Positions 6,171 through 7,604 of a stretch of DNA of 7,604 nucleotides are shown one piece after another (positions within the stretch are counted from its first letter, which is position 1; each line of letters starts with the position of its first letter). Both the position numbers and the translations under genes were made by a program. Below the pieces are notes generated by a model that saw only the letters and a program-made list of their open reading frames with translations, was not told the origin of the DNA and searched no databases. Origin of the DNA: Microbacterium sp. (GTDB lineage Bacteria > Actinomycetota > Actinomycetes > Actinomycetales > Microbacteriaceae); contig JAJUIM010000084.1 in the NCBI GenBank assembly GCA_029267645.1, positions 1 to 7,604 on the forward strand, read 5' to 3'.

Positions 6171-7223
6171 ATGTCGCGCGTCGTGAAGCTGGCCGTCATC
6201 CCCGGTGACGGCATCGGTCCGGAGGTCATCGCGGAGGCCGAGAAGGTGCTCGACGCCGCGACCGCGTCGTCGGAGGTCGTGTTCGAGAAGACCCGCTTCT
6301 CGCTCGGCGCCGACCGCTACCTCGCGACGGGTGACGTGCTGACCGACGAGGATCTCGCAGCGATCGCCTCGCACGACGCGATCCTGCTCGGCGCGGTGGG
6401 TGGCACGCCGAACGATCCGCGCCTCGCTGACGCCAACATCGAGCGCGGCCTGCTGCTCGGCCTGCGCTTCGCGCTCGACCACTACGTGAACCTGCGCCCG
6501 TCGAAGCTGTACCCGACCGTGCCCGGGCCGCTGAAGGATCCGGGCGAGGTCGACTTCGTCGTCGTCCGCGAGGGCACCGAGGGCGCGTACGTCGGCAACG
6601 GCGGCGTGATCCGTCAGGGCACCGACCACGAGATCGCCAACGAGCTCGGCGTCAACACCGCCCACGGCGTGCGCCGCGTCGTCGAGTACGCGTTCGAGCT
6701 CGCGGCCCGTCGCCGCGGCAAGCTGACCCTCGTGCACAAGACGAACGTCATGGTCAACGCGGGCAAGCTCTGGGCCCGCATCGTGGCGGAGGTCGGCGCG
6801 TCGCACCCCGACGTCGCCGTAGACTACATGCACGTCGACGCGGCGACGATCCACATGGTCGAAGACCCCAGCCGATTCGACGTCATCGTCACCGACAACC
6901 TCTTCGGAGACATCCTCACCGACCTCGCCGGAGCGATCACCGGCGGCATCGGCCTCGCCGCCTCGGGGAACCTGAACCCGGCGGGCGAATTCCCCTCGAT
7001 GTTCGAGCCCGTGCACGGTTCGGCGCCCGACATCGCGGGCCAGCAGAAAGCCGATCCGACCGCGGCCATCGGCTCGATCGCCCTCCTGCTCGATCACCTC
7101 GGGCTGACCACGGAGGCCGCGCGCGTCACGCGCGCGGTCGAGGACGACATCGCCGCCCGCGGCTCGGATCCGCGGACGACCTCTGAGATCGGCGACGCCA
7201 TCGCGGCTCGTCTCGGAGACTGA
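6171..7223 (+). CDS. leuB: 3-isopropylmalate dehydrogenase
   Basis: LeuB oxidises and decarboxylates (2R,3S)-3-isopropylmalate to 2-oxoisocaproate using NAD, the third step of leucine synthesis, in the cytoplasm. The 350-aa protein begins [19 protein letters not shown], the typical N-terminal nucleotide-binding segment. Visible functional residues are the substrate arginines in [19 protein letters not shown] (Arg92, Arg99, Arg109), Tyr140 in EGTEGAY, the catalytic Lys190 (HKTNVM), and the metal-binding acidic residues Asp223 (HVDA), Asp247 and Asp251 ([11 protein letters not shown]). HGSAPDIAG (282-290) has Asp287-Ile288, the pair that favours NAD over NADP in this family. The ATG follows AAGGAG (6161-6166) by 4 nt. 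Related tartrate and D-malate dehydrogenases share the fold, but the arginine pattern and the ilvE neighbour favour LeuB. Thr codons are mainly ACC (14 ACC, 7 ACG), unlike the genes to the left. Confidence 0.95.
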   Translation: MSRVVKLAVIPGDGIGPEVIAEAEKVLDAATASSEVVFEKTRFSLGADRYLATGDVLTDEDLAAIASHDAILLGAVGGTPNDPRLADANIERGLLLGLRFALDHYVNLRPSKLYPTVPGPLKDPGEVDFVVVREGTEGAYVGNGGVIRQGTDHEIANELGVNTAHGVRRVVEYAFELAARRRGKLTLVHKTNVMVNAGKLWARIVAEVGASHPDVAVDYMHVDAATIHMVEDPSRFDVIVTDNLFGDILTDLAGAITGGIGLAASGNLNPAGEFPSMFEPVHGSAPDIAGQQKADPTAAIGSIALLLDHLGLTTEAARVTRAVEDDIAARGSDPRTTSEIGDAIAARLGD

Positions 7224-7263
7224 AGACTTCTCGCGCGCACCGCCTCGCAGACAGGAAACACAC

Positions 7264-7604
7264 ATGAGCACGACCGCCTCGACCGACACCTCCTCCCCGG
7301 CACGCCTCGCGTTCCAGGTCACGAAGAACCTTGCAGCCAAGACCTCCGCGCAGCGCGCGGAGCTGCTCGAGGATCCGGGCTTCGGCACCGTCTTCACCGA
7401 CCACATGGTCGACATCTGCTGGTCCGAGAAGGGCGGCTGGCACCGTCCCCGCGTGCAGCCGTACGGTCCGATCTCGCTCGACCCAGCGGCGGCCGTCCTG
7501 CACTACGCGCAGGAGGTCTTCGAGGGCATGAAGGCGTACCGCCACGCCGACGGCGGCATCTACACGTTCCGCCCCGAGCAGAACGCGCGCCGCTTCAACC
7601 GCAG
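7264..7604 (+). CDS. ilvE: Branched-chain amino acid aminotransferase, N-terminal part (cut by right window edge)
   Basis: IlvE is a PLP-dependent class IV aminotransferase that performs the last step of leucine, isoleucine and valine synthesis, with glutamate as amino donor, and also their degradation. Only 113 codons are present, ending in the frame ...EQNARRFNR. The segments GFGTVFTDHMVDICWSEKGGW, YGPISLDPAAAVLHYAQEVFEGMKAYR and GIYTFRPEQNARRFNR follow the order and spacing of the N-terminal domain of the larger (about 365 aa) type found in actinobacteria and eukaryotes. The FEGMKAYR motif is diagnostic. The PLP-binding lysine lies beyond the window. The ATG has AGGA (7253-7256) 7 nt upstream. 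Only 40 nt separate it from the leuB stop and no terminator or promoter is apparent between them, so leuB and ilvE are probably one operon. This places the leucine precursor oxidation directly before its transamination. Confidence 0.94.
   Translation, partial: MSTTASTDTSSPARLAFQVTKNLAAKTSAQRAELLEDPGFGTVFTDHMVDICWSEKGGWHRPRVQPYGPISLDPAAAVLHYAQEVFEGMKAYRHADGGIYTFRPEQNARRFNR

Noticed and set aside
7222..7230. Short inverted repeat GAAGACTTC at the leuB stop
   Set aside because: Four base pairs with a one-base centre is within chance expectation and cannot form a useful RNA hairpin.
1..7604. Search for CRISPR arrays, insertion sequences, tRNAs, riboswitches or defence and toxin modules
   Set aside because: No spaced direct repeats, transposase motifs, tRNA-like folds or recognised riboswitch cores were seen by eye. 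Coding density is high and the genes are mostly core metabolic and translation genes, so I do not claim a new system here.

Overview
The window looks like chromosomal DNA from a high-GC actinobacterium, most likely Microbacteriaceae (Microbacterium or a relative). The reasons are the very GC-rich third codon positions, the actinobacterial form of RF2 (GPGGQ context, C-terminal RWRK), the long three-domain SerA, the serA/leuB/ilvE grouping and TANNNT promoter elements sitting directly in front of start codons. The family assignment is inference from memory of these proteins; no search was run.

Layout. On the minus strand, 1-810 is the N-terminal part of a major facilitator transporter that runs off the left edge. 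A 59-bp divergent gap (811-869) carries a TANNNT hexamer facing each way, 7-8 nt from each start codon, so both genes are probably transcribed as leaderless mRNAs. On the plus strand, prfB (870-1982, release factor 2) overlaps by one base with a 162-aa three-helix membrane protein (1982-2470). That gene in turn overlaps a second small three-helix membrane protein (2467-2817), so the three are probably one translationally coupled unit. A roughly 100-bp gap (2818-2916) holds a possible promoter and an 11-bp perfect hairpin, followed by serA (2917-4506, TTG start, phosphoglycerate dehydrogenase with ASB and ACT domains). A long GC hairpin (4517-4556) follows serA. Next come a DHA2-type 14-helix MFS exporter (4600-6129), leuB (6171-7223, 3-isopropylmalate dehydrogenase) and the first 113 codons of ilvE (from 7264, branched-chain aminotransferase), which leaves the window on the right.

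How the genes fit together. serA feeds serine, glycine and one-carbon synthesis. leuB and ilvE carry out two steps of leucine synthesis, the oxidative decarboxylation and the final transamination, and ilvE also serves valine and isoleucine. The DHA2 exporter sits inside this amino-acid block and its substrate cannot be told from sequence. prfB and the two small membrane proteins form a separate unit with no metabolic link that I can see.

I see no CRISPR array, mobile element, tRNA, rRNA, phage gene or clear defence or toxin system. Most of the window is ordinary core genome. The points worth a second look are the back-to-back leaderless promoters, the uncharacterised membrane pair overlapping prfB, the hairpin at the predicted 5' end of the serA transcript, the exporter between serA and leuB, and a sharp change in threonine codon choice between that exporter and leuB.
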